Positions 1 to 6,868 of a stretch of DNA of 51,710 bases are shown piece after piece. Every line of letters starts with the position of its first letter. Positions within the stretch are counted from its first letter, which is position 1. The notes beneath the pieces are model-generated. The model saw nothing but the letters and a program-made list of their open reading frames with translations, had not been told where the DNA came from and ran no database searches. Source of the stretch: Lactiplantibacillus pingfangensis (GTDB taxonomy: Bacteria > Bacillota > Bacilli > Lactobacillales > Lactobacillaceae); contig NZ_BJDG01000026.1 in the NCBI RefSeq assembly GCF_005404945.1, positions 1-51,710 of the forward strand, given 5' to 3'. Both the position numbers and the translations under genes were made by a program.

Positions 1-15
1 TATAAAAAGCACATA

Positions 16-61
16 AAAAATCCGTTGCCAGTAATCAAGATTGGTCTTGATTACCAACAAC
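16..61 (-). terminator. Possible minus-strand terminator
   Basis: A 10-bp perfect inverted repeat (GTAATCAAGA / TCTTGATTAC, loop TTGG) lies at 31-54, with GTTG/CAAC pairing further out. Read on the minus strand, a run of T follows a few bases after the stem. It would be a second stop downstream of the degV terminator or serve a gene outside the window. Confidence 0.45.
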
Positions 62-98
62 AGATATTATAGAGCCGAAAAAAACAAAGGCTTAGCAG

Positions 99-142
99 AA
101 AAGGATCAGCGCAACGTGTGAGTACGTTGCGCTGATCCTTTT
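99..142 (-). terminator. Rho-independent terminator after degV
   Basis: A long perfect stem is formed by AAAGGATCAGCGCAACGT and its complement at 124-142, with a short GTGAGT loop. The A/T-rich flanks make it work on the minus strand just past the degV stop codon, and possibly in both directions. Confidence 0.8.
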
Positions 143-150
143 GAATAAGC

Positions 151-1017
151 TTATTTAGGCCATTTTTCCCAATCTTTAGCCCAGAATAGTCCCATCACGC
201 CTTCGCCAACGTGCACGCCGACGACCGGTCCAATTTCACTTTGGTCAATGGTCAAGCCAGGAAAGCTTTCAGCAATATCTGCGACCCATTCAGCTTGAAG
301 CTTGGGGTTATTCCCATTAACGATGGTGATCCGTAAGGGATAATCAGTCGTCTCAATCGCCGCCGCCAATTTTGCTTTAATCGCGGCATAGGCCCGTTTC
401 ATCGTCCGTTCCTTTTCGATGGCAACGATTTTACCGTCTTCAAAGGTTAGAACCGGCTTAATTCGAAGCAGGTTACCAACGAGTCGTGAGGCGTTTGAAA
501 GCCGCCCGGTTCGAACTAAATGGCTGAGATTATCAACGACGAAGTAAACTTCGGTCGTGTCACGTAAGTGTTTGAGTTGTTCAATGACAGCTTCCGGCGT
601 TTGGCCTTCAGCAATTAACTTAGCGGCTAACATCGCCATATTGGCCTCGCCGGCAGCAGTGATCAAAGAATCAAATGGATAAACTTTAATGTTTGTAATA
701 TTTGGTAGATAGCTTTCAAGGTTGGTGATGAAACTAGTGATGCCAGAAGAAAGATGAATACTAATTACGGCGTCATAACCGTCGGCGGCCAACTGGTCAT
801 ACATTTCTTGCATTTGACCCAATGTAATCTGTGTTGTGGTCGGTAATTCTGGTGCGGTCCGCATCCGTTCATAAAATTCCTTGGACGTGATTTCAATATT
901 TTCTAAATAAGTTTGCTGACCAAAAATAACGGTAATTGGAACGACAAAAATATTATATTTTTTGATATCGGCGGCCGATAAATAACTTGCACTATCGGTT
1001 ACAATTGCTGTTCGCAT
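151..1017 (-). CDS. DegV family fatty-acid-binding protein
   Basis: A 288-residue protein of normal DegV length. The N-terminus IVTDSASYLS is the DegV opening motif. The central segment THGRL-like 'RTGRLSNASRLVGNLL' (about residues 168-183) and the C-terminal GVHVGEGVMGLFW correspond to the conserved fatty-acid carboxylate-binding and HxGPGxxG-like regions. DegV/FakB proteins bind a single fatty acid and present it to the kinase FakA for incorporation into membrane phospholipid; which lipid this paralogue binds cannot be read from sequence. It stands alone on the minus strand, divergent from the acetyltransferase gene, with its own terminator. The start ATG is the first in frame after an intergenic region. 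Family assignment is secure; physiological role is inferred from the family. Confidence 0.9.
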   Translation of the reverse strand: MRTAIVTDSASYLSAADIKKYNIFVVPITVIFGQQTYLENIEITSKEFYERMRTAPELPTTTQITLGQMQEMYDQLAADGYDAVISIHLSSGITSFITNLESYLPNITNIKVYPFDSLITAAGEANMAMLAAKLIAEGQTPEAVIEQLKHLRDTTEVYFVVDNLSHLVRTGRLSNASRLVGNLLRIKPVLTFEDGKIVAIEKERTMKRAYAAIKAKLAAAIETTDYPLRITIVNGNNPKLQAEWVADIAESFPGLTIDQSEIGPVVGVHVGEGVMGLFWAKDWEKWPK

Positions 1018-1202
1018 TTTTCCCCTGCTTTCATCGTGACAGATTATGTTGTATTATACCGCTTGTGTCGTGTTGAATGCTAGTTTTCATGAATGCGATG
1101 CTGGTTTTTAACGGCATTTTAAGGCCGAAAAATCCGCTATAATGTTGTATTCCAACGCCAAAACCGCCATAATAACTTTAATGATGGGGGAGTTGATCAA
1201 CG

Positions 1203-1658
1203 ATGGCAACAATTGAAATTAAAACAGCAACAGTGGCAGATCTTGACGCATTGGCTGAGATTTATTTGATTGACCGGCAGCGTGATTTTCCGTGGGCAAC
1301 GAATCCTAAATTAGCCGACTTTGAACATGATAGTCGGGGTGAATTTATTCAAGTTGCCTGGGTTGATGGTCAACGAGCTGGGTTCTGTTCGCTATACCGG
1401 TTAGCGAATTTTATTCATCTCTTATTCATTGCGCCAGAGTTCCGGAAAATGGGCGTCGGCGAAAGCTTGTTAGCTGAAATGCGACAATATGCAACCGAAC
1501 CAATGACCTTAAAATGCGTCATGGCAAACGAAGGGGCATTGAAGTTTTATGCACGGGTCGGCTTCAGGGTCGTCAAAGCTGATCGTGATGCATTACCACC
1601 GAATTACACGCTGCGTGATACGCGAACTGAACAATATGTTGCCTTAAATTTACAATAA
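1203..1658 (+). CDS. GNAT family N-acetyltransferase
   Basis: A 151-residue single-domain GNAT protein. The acetyl-CoA pyrophosphate-binding loop is visible as FRKMGVGESLLAEM (about residues 80-93; pattern R-x-x-G-x-G), preceded by the beta4 strand HLLFIAPE. The C-terminal part NEGALKFYARVGF is the typical motif B with the NxxAxxFYxxxGF signature. The family transfers acetyl groups from acetyl-CoA to amines on small molecules, peptides or proteins; the acceptor here is unknown. The ATG at 1203 follows a GGGGGAG-type ribosome binding site. The gene is monocistronic, ending in a strong terminator at 1723-1752. Confidence 0.88.
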   Translation: MATIEIKTATVADLDALAEIYLIDRQRDFPWATNPKLADFEHDSRGEFIQVAWVDGQRAGFCSLYRLANFIHLLFIAPEFRKMGVGESLLAEMRQYATEPMTLKCVMANEGALKFYARVGFRVVKADRDALPPNYTLRDTRTEQYVALNLQ

Positions 1659-1722
1659 GTCATAAAACTGAACAAGACTGTCAAAGATAAGGCTATTTTG
1701 ATCAACGATAAACGTGACTGAT

Positions 1723-1752
1723 GAGTCTGGGACAAACTCCCAGACTCTTTTT
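1723..1752 (+). terminator. Rho-independent terminator after GNAT gene
   Basis: GAGTCTGGGA and TCCCAGACTC form a perfect 10-bp stem with a CAAAC loop, followed by TTTTT. Confidence 0.85.
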
Positions 1753-1779
1753 GTAACTCCGAATATTAATAGCCGAAAC

Positions 1780-1888
1780 GTGGAACAAAAGGCACGGATG
1801 TCACAGAGCTACGAAAACCGAACGATTGAAAGTCCCAATCATCCGGTTTCCTAGGCTATGCTCGGTGGCAAACCGCCCTTTGTCCCAC
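1780..1888. repeat. Structured intergenic palindromic element
   Basis: This stretch of about 110 bases can fold as one nested structure. The outer arms GTGGAACAAAAGGC (1780-1793) and the CCCTTTGTCCCAC stretch ending at 1888 are imperfect complements. Inside are CACAGAGC against GCTCGGTG, and an inner hairpin ACCG-A-ACGATTG against CAATCAT-C-CGGT. No protein is encoded. It could be a small repeated intergenic element, a fragment of a mobile element, or a small RNA. The sequence shows the symmetry only; copy number cannot be judged from one window. Confidence 0.45.
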
Positions 1889-1953
1889 TCTCTTGGAGCG
1901 ACCTGTTTTCAGGACACTTTTTTTATTTTACACAGTTATTTTTAATAATTGAC

Positions 1954-1982
1954 TTGACATTGATTTAAACTGGCGCTAAACT
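1954..1982 (+). promoter_or_regulatory. Promoter of the T-box leader transcript
   Basis: TTGACA at 1954-1959 and TAAACT at 1977-1982 are separated by 17 bases. This places the transcript start near 1990, just before the T-box basal helix. Confidence 0.65.
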
Positions 1983-2010
1983 CAATTTATAAATTAAAAT
2001 TTGATTAAAA

Positions 2011-2282
2011 AACTTTGAAAAGGAACGGAACTAAGTGGGTTCAGTTAGCGAGCTGCGGATTGGTGTAAGGCAGTCTGAACAGCTTAGTCATGATCACCTT
2101 TGAGTTGAGCCCCGAAATTAAGTTGGAGGCGGTTCTGGATGGTACCCATTAGTGTACCGGCGTATCGCAATTTTGCTGTACGCGCTAAGGTGTTTGTTGT
2201 GAGATGAACACGAACAAAGGTGGTAACCCGTTATCGACGTCCTTTAACTAACTCAGTGGAGTTAGTGAAGGACGTCTTTTTT
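2011..2282 (+). promoter_or_regulatory. T-box leader, probably tRNA-Ile responsive
   Basis: A complete T-box riboswitch. Stem I can be drawn with AAAGG/CCTTT below the specifier loop and ACTAAG/CTTAGT plus GTTCAG/CTGAAC above it, and a distal arm near 2051-2074. The 3' strand of the specifier loop reads CATGATCA directly before CCTTT, so ATC (2093-2095) followed by A sits where the specifier codon is expected, giving isoleucine. A stem III-like hairpin lies near 2190-2212. The T-box motif AAAGGTGGTAACCCG is at 2216-2230; its TGGT pairs with the tRNA NCCA end. The terminator GACGTCCTT...AAGGACGTC with a T6 run is at 2236-2282, and CCTTT can alternatively pair with AAAGG as antiterminator. ATG at 2090-2092 (Met) is a less likely specifier. 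Confidence 0.85.
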
Positions 2283-2306
2283 AGTCAATTTAAGGTGGTG
2301 AGGACG

Positions 2307-2435
2307 ATGAAATCGGACATTAGAGTGGCTAGTACCCGACAAACATGGCCAAGGCGTACTAGTCCACTAACGGTTCAAATAATGAATACATTGAACGTCC
2401 TAATCCCTAGGACTTCAGAAATGGTCATGGCGTAA
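2307..2435 (+). CDS. Possible 42-residue small protein downstream of T-box
   Basis: An ATG at 2307 follows AAGGTGGTGAGG, a strong Shine-Dalgarno sequence with good spacing, right after the T-box terminator. The reading frame runs 42 codons to a TAA at 2433. The peptide (starting MKSDIRVASTRQTWPRRT) is basic and resembles no family I know. Two hairpins overlap it (GTGGCTAGTAC with GTACTAGTCCAC; GTCCTA with TAGGAC). It might be a leader peptide, a true small protein, or the remnant of the gene that the T-box once controlled. Evidence is limited to position and the ribosome binding site. Confidence 0.35.
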   Translation: MKSDIRVASTRQTWPRRTSPLTVQIMNTLNVLIPRTSEMVMA

Positions 2436-2537
2436 AGCACATAGAAGCCAGCTTATTTAGTCTATTGACTAAACACATAAATAGGACCAACACATATTGA
2501 TTAGCAACAGGCACACATAGAAACGGAGACATCGCTT

Positions 2538-3335
2538 ATGACAACTGCTACTGTAACAGAAACCGAATTTGCACAGAAATTATTTGACGCTTATCAGACA
2601 CAACATGCCTTGAATCCAACTGATTTTAAAGATGTCGTTGTTGACGAGGAGATGGCTTATCGTGTTCAAGCCAAGTTAACGGACCTCAAGCAACAACCGG
2701 TTGGGGGTTATAAAGTGTCACTAACTAGTGCGGAAACGCAGAAGATGTTTAACGCGCACACGCCACTGTATGGTGCGCAAGTCGCAGATCATTTTTTAGC
2801 AGCACCGGCAAGCGTTCGATTAAGTCAGCTGATGGCACCACTCGTTGAAGTAGAACTTGTTTTTAAAGCCAAAGAAGCGCTAACTGCCACAGATTCTTTA
2901 ACTGATTTGTGGCGTAAGACTACTGTCGCGCCCGGCTTAGAATTACCGGACTCACGGTTTTCTGACTGGTTTCCAAGTCTGCCTAAAAATTTAGTGGTGG
3001 CAGATGCGGCCGTCGGGGGACTAGTTGTCTATGGTGAAGAAGTGGCAACCTCACAACGGTTTAAGTCAGTTGGTGCGGTGGCGACTGTTAACTGTCGGTT
3101 AACACATGACGGCGTGGAAGTTAAAACTGGTGTGGCCAGTGAAGTTCTTGGGAATCCATTGAAGTCGTTGCACTGGTTGGTGGGCAAACTAGCGGAACAA
3201 GGAAAAGTGGTCGGGGCAGGACAACGTGTGTCGTCAGGGACATTCGTCTTGCCACCAAGTTTAACTGCCGGTCAGTGGGAAGTATCTTTTGATCAACAAC
3301 TCGGCAATGTCGCACTCGTTGTCACGAATGAGTAA
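2538..3335 (+). CDS. 2-oxopent-4-enoate hydratase / FAH-superfamily protein
   Basis: A 265-residue protein of the MhpD-type hydratase branch of the fumarylacetoacetate hydrolase superfamily. The N-terminal helical part is followed by GGYKVSLTSAETQKMF, then APLVEVELVF (about residues 95-104), which corresponds to the E-x-E metal-binding strand, and the conserved C-terminal core with GEVLGNP-like ASEVLGNPLKSLHWL and VSSGTF. These are the typical landmarks of 2-keto-4-pentenoate hydratases, which add water to 2-oxo-4-enoic acids using a divalent metal. No aromatic degradation genes are nearby, so the true substrate is open; decarboxylase relatives share the fold. The ATG at 2538 follows ACGGAG. 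It is the first long gene after the isoleucine-type T-box, which suggests regulation by uncharged tRNA-Ile. Confidence 0.8.
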   Translation: MTTATVTETEFAQKLFDAYQTQHALNPTDFKDVVVDEEMAYRVQAKLTDLKQQPVGGYKVSLTSAETQKMFNAHTPLYGAQVADHFLAAPASVRLSQLMAPLVEVELVFKAKEALTATDSLTDLWRKTTVAPGLELPDSRFSDWFPSLPKNLVVADAAVGGLVVYGEEVATSQRFKSVGAVATVNCRLTHDGVEVKTGVASEVLGNPLKSLHWLVGKLAEQGKVVGAGQRVSSGTFVLPPSLTAGQWEVSFDQQLGNVALVVTNE

Positions 3336-3357
3336 GTCAGTTTGAAGGTTATATCTC

Positions 3358-3392
3358 AAAACGGTCGTCACATTTTTTGTGGCGACCGTTTT
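3358..3392. terminator. Bidirectional terminator between hydratase and padA
   Basis: AAAACGGTCG...CGACCGTTTT forms a long stem with T/A runs on both sides. It can end the plus-strand hydratase transcript and the minus-strand padA transcript. Confidence 0.8.
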
Positions 3393-3394
3393 GA

Positions 3395-3410
3395 TGTTTC
3401 ACGTGAAACA
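3395..3410. other. parS chromosome partition site
   Basis: TGTTTCACGTGAAACA is a perfect 16-bp palindrome identical to the known parS consensus that ParB/Spo0J binds. ParB nucleates there, spreads along DNA and loads SMC to segregate origins. The site abuts the padA stop codon and lies outside any coding region. Such sites cluster around oriC, so this part of the window is probably origin-proximal. An exact 16-base match makes chance occurrence unlikely. Confidence 0.9.
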
Positions 3411-3947
3411 TTAGTTGTTTAAACGATGATAATTCTGATCAAAGTACTTACCGTTACGAATCTCATCAGGTAAGTTCTTATAAGGTGCTTCACTGATGAC
3501 ATCTTCATTATCTTGTCCGGCATCGCCCATGTAAGTGATGGTTGCAAATTCAGGGACAACTAGTTTGGGATAGGTGGCGTATTTTTCACGTGACGCTTCC
3601 ATTAAGGCAATGTGCTCATTTTGGAAGGTAACCGTGATTTCAGGATGGTCTTGAACCCATTTAGGAAAGAAGATCGTGCCGTTAACTTTGTTCTCATTAG
3701 GTAAGAAGTCCAAAGCGACATCGGTACCGGTAGGCTCTGTCCAGGCAACTTTATAAATACCCTCAGTTAGCATGACGATATTTGCTTCTTGATCTTTAAC
3801 CCAACGACCAGCAACCATGCCACCATGAATGCGGTAGTCAACCGTATGATCGTTTTTAGCGTACCATTCATATTCCCAACCATTGTCGTAAGTATAAATA
3901 AAATGTGTGCCTAGAAAGTCGTCTAAAGTTTTAAACTTTTTTGTCAT
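3411..3947 (-). CDS. padA: Phenolic acid decarboxylase
   Basis: A 178-residue protein, the full length of bacterial phenolic acid decarboxylases, with the family's characteristic [14 protein letters not shown] segment. It decarboxylates p-coumaric, caffeic and related hydroxycinnamic acids to 4-vinylphenols in the cytoplasm without a cofactor, as detoxification. Tyr18, Tyr20, Arg48 and Glu71 fall exactly at the active-site positions described for the L. plantarum enzyme. From memory the sequence differs from the L. plantarum protein at scattered positions, as expected for a sister species. It is divergent from padR, with the PadR operator between them, and expression is expected to be induced by phenolic acids. 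The ribosome binding site AGAGG precedes the ATG. Confidence 0.97.
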   Translation of the reverse strand: MTKKFKTLDDFLGTHFIYTYDNGWEYEWYAKNDHTVDYRIHGGMVAGRWVKDQEANIVMLTEGIYKVAWTEPTGTDVALDFLPNENKVNGTIFFPKWVQDHPEITVTFQNEHIALMEASREKYATYPKLVVPEFATITYMGDAGQDNEDVISEAPYKNLPDEIRNGKYFDQNYHRLNN

Positions 3948-3980
3948 TAGTTATAGCCTCTTTTAATTAAATTAGTAAAA

Positions 3981-4010
3981 TTAAAACATGTAATTAGTTA
4001 TATGTTTTAA
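3981..4010. promoter_or_regulatory. PadR operator in padA-padR intergenic region
   Basis: TTAAAACAT and ATGTTTTAA are perfect 9-bp arms separated by 12 bases, between the divergent padA and padR genes. PadR repressors are known to bind ATGT/ACAT-type inverted repeats in padA promoters, and release DNA when phenolic acids are present. Confidence 0.75.
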
Positions 4011-4063
4011 TCAACAAGGTTAGTGTATACTGAACTTAATGATTCGTCAAGGAGGGTCTTCTC

Positions 4064-4609
4064 ATGGCGCAAAAAAACAAGTTACAATTTATTATTCTAG
4101 GCTTACTAAATCAGCAACCGTTGACGGGCTATGACTTAACAAAAGCTTTTGAGCATGAAATTGGTGAATTCTGGCAGGCACAACATAGTCAGGTTTATCC
4201 GCAGTTAAAACGACTCGAAGCGCAGGGCTACATTACGCATGAAATTACCATTAGTGGCGAGAAACTTGAAAAAAAGCTCTACCATATTGTGCCCGCTGGT
4301 CAAGCCGCTTTAACGACTTGGATTACGGCGGGGACGCCAGAACTCACGGCAACTAAGGATGAGTTTATTTTGAAACTCTACTTTGTGCGCACGAATCGTG
4401 ATCCACGATTACCTGAGATGCTGACAGAACAATTACACTTACATCAAGACAAGCTTGAGCATTTACAGCAGCGCTTAACGACTGTCTTTCCAACGAAAGC
4501 CACACAGTCGGAAAATTTTGGCCATTATTTAATCTTGCAACATGCTTTAGGTCGGGAAACAGACTATGTAACCTGGTTGAAGCAGACACTTACGGCCTTG
4601 CCGAAATGA
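4064..4609 (+). CDS. padR: PadR-type phenolic-acid-responsive repressor
   Basis: A 181-residue PadR family regulator. Residues 5-80 form the winged helix (LQFIILGLLNQQPLTGYDL, then WQAQHSQVYPQLKRLEAQG), and the remainder is the C-terminal helical dimerisation domain (Vir family). The wing carries the basic GEKLEKKLYHIVPAGQ segment. It lies head to head with padA, the classical arrangement in which PadR represses padA until p-coumarate or a similar acid accumulates. The ATG at 4064 follows AAGGAGG. A TATACT hexamer at 4025-4030 is a possible -10. The usp gene follows in the same direction, as in the padR-usp1 arrangement known from L. plantarum. Confidence 0.95.
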   Translation: MAQKNKLQFIILGLLNQQPLTGYDLTKAFEHEIGEFWQAQHSQVYPQLKRLEAQGYITHEITISGEKLEKKLYHIVPAGQAALTTWITAGTPELTATKDEFILKLYFVRTNRDPRLPEMLTEQLHLHQDKLEHLQQRLTTVFPTKATQSENFGHYLILQHALGRETDYVTWLKQTLTALPK

Positions 4610-4712
4610 GCTGAAATTGGGTTGAAAAAGCAACTGGAACGACCACGTTAAAGCGATGAAAGGGTTATAATATAGTGGCAATAACCAATTCAATTTAATG
4701 AGGAGGGATATC

Positions 4713-5174
4713 ATGGACAGTAATAAAATGAATGACCCGTTAATTTATCGACGGATCTTGTTGACCGTGGACGAGGACGACAATACGTCTTCGGAACGGG
4801 CTTTTCGGTATGCAACGACGTTGGCGCGCGATTATCGGGTGCCGCTAGGGATTGTGTCTGTTATGGAAAGTGAAGATATTAATATTTTCGATTCGCTGAC
4901 ACCATCAAAAATTCAAGCCAAACGAAGACAGGTTGAGCAAGTTGTGCAGGGCTATGTTGATTTGGCTGAAGCTGGTGGGGTTAAGACGGTTGAACCGCTT
5001 GTTTATGAAGGCGGCGATGTGGATGATGTGATCTTGGAACAGGTTATTCCGGACTTTAAACCGGACTTGTTAGTCACTGGGGCCGATACGGAATTTGCAC
5101 ATTCAAAGATTGCCGGTGCGATTGGGCCACGGCTAGCACGGAAAGCGCCAATTTCCGTCATTGTCGTTCGTTAA
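4713..5174 (+). CDS. usp1: Universal stress protein (UspA family)
   Basis: A 153-residue UspA-fold protein: YRRILLTVDEDDNTSSERAFRYATTLARDY at the N-terminus (about 9-38) and the C-terminal nucleotide-binding stretch LLVTGADTEFAHSKIAGAIGPRLARKAPISVIVV. The G-2x-G-9x-G(S/T) ATP loop is only partly conserved (GAIG..). I chose the ATG at 4713 because AGGAGGG lies 6-8 bases before it; the in-frame ATG at 4698 has no such site. A TATAAT at 4666-4671 suggests its own promoter in addition to read-through from padR. In L. plantarum the neighbouring usp gene was reported to influence the phenolic acid response; that link here is by position only. The gene symbol follows that precedent. Confidence 0.85.
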   Translation: MDSNKMNDPLIYRRILLTVDEDDNTSSERAFRYATTLARDYRVPLGIVSVMESEDINIFDSLTPSKIQAKRRQVEQVVQGYVDLAEAGGVKTVEPLVYEGGDVDDVILEQVIPDFKPDLLVTGADTEFAHSKIAGAIGPRLARKAPISVIVVR

Positions 5175-5234
5175 AACAAAAAATCAAACTCAACCCCCTC
5201 AGGAGTTGTATACGCGGAAAGAGGGCGTACCGTT

Positions 5235-6605
5235 TTGAAAAAGAAAACGGGCGAAAAAAAACAAACCAGTAAATTCATTAAGGAGACTGGTACCCAGCGT
5301 AAGAGTCTGGATGAAATTAACGGGACGATCGAGGTCCCAGAAGATAAAGGCTACTTTCGGACACTGCTGGCATACACTGGGCCGGGGGCATTAATTGCGG
5401 TCGGCTATATGGATCCAGGGAATTGGATTACGTCAATCGGTGGTGGTGCGAGCTTTAAATACACCTTACTGAGCGTCGTTTTGCTATCTAGCTTGATTGC
5501 AATGTTGCTACAAGCCATGTCAGCGCGACTCGGAATTGTGACCGGTCGTGATTTGGCACAGTTAACACGGGAGCGAACTTCTAGATGGGCTGGAATTGGG
5601 TTGTGGATTATTACAGAGCTGGCGATTATGGCGACAGATATTGCTGAAATCATCGGTTCTGGGATTGCGTTAGAGCTATTATTCGGTTTCCCATTAATTG
5701 TCGGGATCACGATTACGGCATTTGATGTGTTGATCTTATTATTCTTGATGAAATTAGGCTTTCATAAAATTGAAGCGATTGTGGCGACGTTGGTCGCGGT
5801 TATTTTGTTTGTGTTTGCCTATGAAGTATTTTTGTCGAAGCCGGATGCGCTGGGCGTTTTAGGTGGCTATGTGCCGCGGGCCGAGATCTTGACCAATCAA
5901 CCGATGCTTTATTTGGCGTTGGGGATTGTTGGGGCAACGGTTATGCCGCATGATTTGTATTTAGGTTCGTCAATTTCACAAACGCGGAAATATGATATTC
6001 ATGACGAAGCGTCTGTTCGGAAAACGATTCGGTTTACGATTGCGGATTCTAACATTCAATTGACGCTGGCGTTTGTGGTCAATAGCCTCTTGCTGATTTT
6101 AGGCGCGGCGTTGTTCTTTGGGACACACAGTGACCTAGGACGATTCGCCGATTTGTTTAACGCGCTGAACAATTCTAAAATTGTTGGCGCGATTGCGAGT
6201 CCAATGCTCAGCATGTTGTTTGCAGTTGCGTTACTTGCGTCCGGGCAAAGTTCCACGATTACCGGGACGTTAGCTGGTCAGATTATCATGGAAGGCTTTA
6301 TCCACTTGCGGATGCCATTGTGGGCACAACGGTTATTGACACGGCTAATGTCAATTACGCCGGTGTTGATTTTTGCGGTTTACTATCATGGCAACGAAGC
6401 AAAGATTGAAAGCTTACTGACATTTTCGCAAGTCTTTCTGTCGATTGCCCTGCCGTTTGCGATGATACCATTGATTATTTTTACGAGTGATAAAAAGTTG
6501 ATGGGCGTTTTTGCGAATCGGCCATGGGTTAAATACACCTCATGGATTGTGGCGATTATTTTAGTTATTCTGAATTTACAATTAATTTGGACAACGTTAG
6601 CGTAG
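5235..6605 (+). CDS. mntH: NRAMP-family Mn2+/H+ symporter
   Basis: A 456-residue membrane protein with about 11 transmembrane segments. Segment 1 carries the metal-binding DPGNW motif (residues 60-64) and segment 6 carries MPHDLYLG (from about 237); both are diagnostic of NRAMP transporters and provide the Asp, Asn and Met ligands. The family imports Mn2+ (also Fe2+, Cd2+) with protons. Lactobacilli accumulate manganese to high levels for oxidative defence. The hydrophilic N-terminal 35 residues are Lys-rich. The start is TTG, with AAAGAGGG upstream, as no ATG or GTG precedes the conserved region. It lies 60 bases after usp, a common lactobacillus neighbourhood, and ends in a strong terminator. 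Lactobacilli often have several mntH copies; which one this is cannot be told here. Confidence 0.93.
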   Translation: MKKKTGEKKQTSKFIKETGTQRKSLDEINGTIEVPEDKGYFRTLLAYTGPGALIAVGYMDPGNWITSIGGGASFKYTLLSVVLLSSLIAMLLQAMSARLGIVTGRDLAQLTRERTSRWAGIGLWIITELAIMATDIAEIIGSGIALELLFGFPLIVGITITAFDVLILLFLMKLGFHKIEAIVATLVAVILFVFAYEVFLSKPDALGVLGGYVPRAEILTNQPMLYLALGIVGATVMPHDLYLGSSISQTRKYDIHDEASVRKTIRFTIADSNIQLTLAFVVNSLLLILGAALFFGTHSDLGRFADLFNALNNSKIVGAIASPMLSMLFAVALLASGQSSTITGTLAGQIIMEGFIHLRMPLWAQRLLTRLMSITPVLIFAVYYHGNEAKIESLLTFSQVFLSIALPFAMIPLIIFTSDKKLMGVFANRPWVKYTSWIVAIILVILNLQLIWTTLA

Positions 6606-6608
6606 GGT

Positions 6609-6654
6609 TAAAAACGAGTTTCGGTTCTTTGATGAACTGAAACTCGTTTTTTTT
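6609..6654 (+). terminator. Rho-independent terminator after mntH
   Basis: AAAACGAGTTTC and GAAACTCGTTTT pair around a GTTC/GAAC inner stem, followed by eight T. Confidence 0.9.
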
Positions 6655-6794
6655 GTCTGAAAAAATGAATCGTCGGGGAACTTTGTTCATTAATGAACTT
6701 TATTTTTGAGTGTCTTGGGACGCTTGAAAGCCCACCGGGATAAGGATGACAAACACTTGATATTATTGAATTTATAATTTTATAAAAGTATCGG

Positions 6795-6846
6795 TTGCAT
6801 TTTTAAATGAGTTAGTTATAATAATGTTTGTAAATTAATTCACAAA
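6795..6846 (+). promoter_or_regulatory. adhE promoter with Rex-like operator
   Basis: TTGCAT (6795-6800) and TATAAT (6817-6822) are 16 bases apart. Directly downstream, at 6827-6846, is TTTGTAAATTAATTCACAAA, which matches the Rex operator pattern TTGTGAAWWWWTTCACAA with one arm mismatch. Rex releases DNA when NADH is high, which would couple AdhE synthesis to the need to reoxidise NADH. The operator overlaps the expected transcript start. Confidence 0.7.
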
Positions 6847-6868
6847 GAATTTAACGGAGGAACCCGAC

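Noticed and set aside
2090-2092. ATG as T-box specifier (methionine)
   Set aside because: By helix register the triplet followed by one A before the CCTTT helix is ATC; ATG lies three bases too far 5'. Kept as a less likely alternative.
2220-2306. Coding extension upstream of the small ORF through the T-box terminator
   Set aside because: The frame crosses the T-box sequence and terminator stem and starts without a ribosome binding site; only the part from 2307 is plausible.
3121-3315. Minus-strand frame inside the hydratase gene
   Set aside because: It lies wholly within a well-supported gene and has no ribosome binding site or recognisable motif.
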